A stretch of 64,000 bases of DNA, from contig VXAA01007212.1 of the NCBI GenBank assembly GCA_013399115.1, positions 488,232-552,231 on the forward strand. The letters run 5' to 3'. This document shows positions 61,701 to 64,000 of the stretch, piece by piece; within the stretch, counting starts at the first letter, position 1, and each line of letters starts with the position of its first letter. The notes under the pieces were generated by a model. That model did no database searches. It saw only the letters and a list, made by a program, of their open reading frames with translations, and had not been told where the DNA came from. A program made the translations under genes and the position numbers. The DNA comes from Anseranas semipalmata (taxonomy: Eukaryota; Chordata; Aves; Anseriformes; Anseranatidae).

Positions 61701-63804
61701 TGTCAAAACTCAGGGAAAGTCCCTGTTAGCATTATGCAAATAGTGTTAGTATCGTTTATGGTGACCTTTTATCAATTCTGTAAGAGAATTCACTGCTGGT
61801 TCCTGTGACAGAAGAAATCCAGGAACAGGAAGAGAAAAGATAGGTTCTGAAGTCTTTACCATCCAACACTCAAATAATAAGTATCATTAAGGTTCATGTG
61901 CTTGTCTGCTTAAATGCTTATACTGATAAAATCCTTATGATTAGCTGAAGACCAAAAAATTATGGGCATAAATTATTCAAACCCATTCAGATTTTTGAAG
62001 CAACTTACTGCTATTGTAGATCCATTCTTTCCAACCCCTCCACCAAAGATGACACGGAAGTAATTGAAAAAAGAAAGCGCTGTTCCACACAGTATGCCAA
62101 AAACTGCAAAGAACTTCAGTTCTAAGCCTACGAAATGGACCTTAGCAGGAAAACAAGAGAAAGATGGTAAAGGTCAACAATAACAGCTTTTTTTTTTCCC
62201 CCCTAAGAAAAGAAGTGATTAAAAAAAAGCTACTGACACCTGATAAGCAATTAGTTTATTTGAATTATTGCTTTCCTGGGAACAAGCTCAGGAAGACAGT
62301 GTTTGGAATTTGTTTCCTTACTAAGGAGACATCAAATTTGGGAATGTTTAAACTCAACTTTTGAGTATTTAAGTTCCGGTCTTGAAGTTGAGCTAGATTT
62401 TGCTCTGTGTCTCCTTACAATGTTCTTCAAATATTTTTACTACATAAGCAAAAACTTGACACAGAATACTGCCTGACCAGGAGGACATGGGAGGGGCGGG
62501 AAGGACAGTTCCTGCCATTTTAGTGGGTAAAACAATACTGAGCCACAGGAAACACAACACCATCTGCCTGCTTTGTGTTTTGATACATGTTGTTTGTATG
62601 CTGTATCTTTGCATTTAGGATAGTCTGCAGATAAAAAATTTAGTTAAACAGTTACCTTTCAGAATTAATTGCAGTTTCAAGGAAACTTCCAAAGGCAGCA
62701 GAGGATTAAAAAAAAAAGTAGCAATAAATTGAAACCATTGATTATTTTTTTGAATATAGACTGCTTTGAGATACAGCATAACTACCACAGATTTTACTGC
62801 TGAAGAAGAAACAATCATAATTCACAAGTGTTTAAATTTTAAATGTACCTACTTTGTTTTGCAACACAAAAATATGCTGTTTGAAAACAGAGCAAAAGCA
62901 GGATGAAGGAAACAAAGTTCAGCTAAACATTTCCTAATTACTGAGTAAACTGGTGAACTAATTTGAATTAGTTGGTGGTTTATATTTAGATCAATTTTCA
63001 TAGGTTATCAACACCATGGCATTGTCTCAGCTCTTCCATGTCTTATGACCAATCAGAACTATATACTTCTAAGTAAAGATACTACAAAGGATGAAGATGT
63101 TAGTCTCATATACTTTCGATGCATACTGAAGTGCATCTTTAAAGATCAGAATAAAAACCAGACAGAAAACATTTTTTTTTCCTGTTTTGGACAGAAAATT
63201 ATTTAAATATAGGTATTTACATTTATGTCAGCTCTGACATAACCCATTAGAAATCAGTACATCTTCATTGACATGTAAATCTGGATTACTTCATCCCATA
63301 GTTTTGTTACATTAAAGCATCTAATCTTTCAATTTTAAAACAAAGCATCCTACAAATCATTTAACTGAACACAAATGTCTGTCTTACAATAAAATGCACA
63401 AAAGAAAACTAACAAAAAATGTGTTAAAGCTTAAGTACAAACAGAACATTAATGGATGATCGGAAGTTTATACATGGCAGATGGGGTCTTTTTTCCTCTA
63501 TGTAGCTCTAAATTTGTGCATAGGAAGTCACACCGTTACATCTAAGTTAACTACAACGTAAATATAACCTATATTTGTATGTGAAGCCAAAACAGAACAT
63601 TAGAGAACTAGAAGGGGGTGGTCGTACTTGCACAGGATAGCTTCACATACCATAGGGACTGGGAACACTTAACAGGAGCTACATAGTCCACAGGAACACT
63701 GAATGCTTTATATATTTACCTTATAGTCCCATATTTCTGTTCCACCAAATGCAGATATCAAAAGCAGCAGCGTTATGGCTATCTGAACTTCAGTTACATC
63801 AACT
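58640..63804 (-). CDS. CHPT1: CHPT1, cholinephosphotransferase 1 (last five coding exons; 5' part off the right edge)
   Basis: Integral membrane enzyme of the CDP-alcohol phosphatidyltransferase family; it transfers phosphocholine from CDP-choline to diacylglycerol, the last step of the Kennedy pathway. Exons in coding order: 63,720-63,804, 62,009-62,140, 61,439-61,597, 59,246-59,371, 58,640-58,771; 634 nt in one frame, GT-AG throughout. The visible part is the C-terminal half (about 210 residues of roughly 400). Landmarks: [59 protein letters not shown], and [19 protein letters not shown], several within hydrophobic helices. The catalytic CDP-alcohol motif lies in exons beyond 64 kb. The paralogue CEPT1 is similar, but the C-terminal HQAPEQVQ and the synteny favour CHPT1. 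The tail is some seven residues shorter than the human one. Convergent with SYCP3. Confidence 0.95.
58776..58795. repeat. A20/T20 homopolymer at a CHPT1 acceptor
   Basis: Twenty A on the plus strand. On the minus strand it is the polypyrimidine tract just before the last CHPT1 coding exon. Confidence 0.9.
58796..59245 (-). other. CHPT1: CHPT1 intron before the last exon
   Basis: A 450-bp stretch of intron with no other feature seen. Confidence 0.7.
59246..59371 (-). CDS. CHPT1: CHPT1 coding exon (penultimate)
   Basis: Encodes [20 protein letters not shown] and [20 protein letters not shown] then AL, 42 whole codons, covering one membrane span. Acceptor AAATAG, donor GTAAGC. Confidence 0.95.
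59372..61438 (-). other. CHPT1: CHPT1 intron
   Basis: A 2.1 kb intron. No mobile element, RNA or second gene was recognised. Confidence 0.6.
61439..61597 (-). CDS. CHPT1: CHPT1 coding exon
   Basis: Encodes [20 protein letters not shown], then [20 protein letters not shown] and [13 protein letters not shown], 53 whole codons. Acceptor TTTCAG, donor GTAAGG. Confidence 0.95.
62009..62140 (-). CDS. CHPT1: CHPT1 coding exon
   Basis: Encodes [20 protein letters not shown], then [19 protein letters not shown], 44 whole codons. The [12 protein letters not shown] segment is a strong family landmark in eukaryotic choline/ethanolamine phosphotransferases. Confidence 0.95.
62141..63719 (-). other. CHPT1: CHPT1 intron
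   Basis: A 1.6 kb AT-rich intron. Short open frames at 62.16-62.82 kb on both strands show no family resemblance. Confidence 0.6.
63720..63804 (-). CDS. CHPT1: CHPT1 coding exon (most upstream one in the window)
   Basis: Encodes [20 protein letters not shown] and GTEIWDYK, 28 codons plus one leading base. Acceptor TCCTAG, donor GTAAAT. The leading base completes a Lys codon from the next exon, which lies beyond the window. Confidence 0.94.
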
Positions 63805-64000
63805 CTAGGAAAGAAAAAAAAATAATGGAGATTTAGTTAAAAGAAAGGTTCTGTTTGCTTTAAATGTAGGGGAGTGGGGGCAGGGAGAACAGAGATCAAA
63901 ACCCAGTTACTTCAAATTACCCCCTCAAGCCATGAAATGCATACAGAATATAATTTTCCTTGACTGAAAAAAGATACTCTATCTGGAGGCACACATTTAG
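63805..64000 (-). other. CHPT1: CHPT1 intron, cut by the window edge
   Basis: No exon is seen here; the missing CHPT1 5' exons must lie beyond 64 kb. Confidence 0.7.

Overview
The window is bird nuclear DNA. It holds three multi-exon vertebrate genes with GT-AG introns, CR1 retrotransposon fragments, and a solo LTR of the kind widespread in neoavian genomes. The species cannot be fixed from this sequence; a neoavian bird is an inference from the LTR type. No bacterial, phage or CRISPR content was seen.

Layout: (1) 1-41.0 kb, plus strand: GNPTAB, exons 2-21. Exon 1, which encodes the start and the N-terminal membrane anchor, lies upstream of the window. The 20 visible exons join without a frame break into 1,220 codons plus a stop. 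(2) 41.2-43.0 kb: a cluster of transposable elements (solo LTR, CR1 tail, second solo LTR). (3) 43.38-43.95 kb: a CpG island, the probable promoter and leader exon of SYCP3. (4) 45.8-55.4 kb, plus strand: SYCP3, eight coding exons, 238 residues, complete. (5) 57.3-64 kb, minus strand: the last five coding exons of CHPT1, convergent with SYCP3 and running off the right edge. The order GNPTAB-SYCP3-CHPT1 with these relative orientations is the same as on human chromosome 12q23.

The genes are neighbours by ancient synteny and share no pathway. GNPTAB makes the precursor of the alpha and beta subunits of the Golgi GlcNAc-1-phosphotransferase that starts the mannose-6-phosphate tag on lysosomal hydrolases. 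SYCP3 is a lateral-element protein of the meiotic synaptonemal complex. CHPT1 is a cholinephosphotransferase that makes phosphatidylcholine.

I found no new biological system. The item most worth a second look is a stretch of coding-like but broken sequence on the minus strand inside GNPTAB intron 7 (about 12.6-15.8 kb), possibly an unidentified decayed gene copy. Also notable are a polybasic, proprotein-convertase-like site in the GNPTAB luminal region, the LTR/CR1 cluster against the SYCP3 CpG island, and an E2F-type site in that island.
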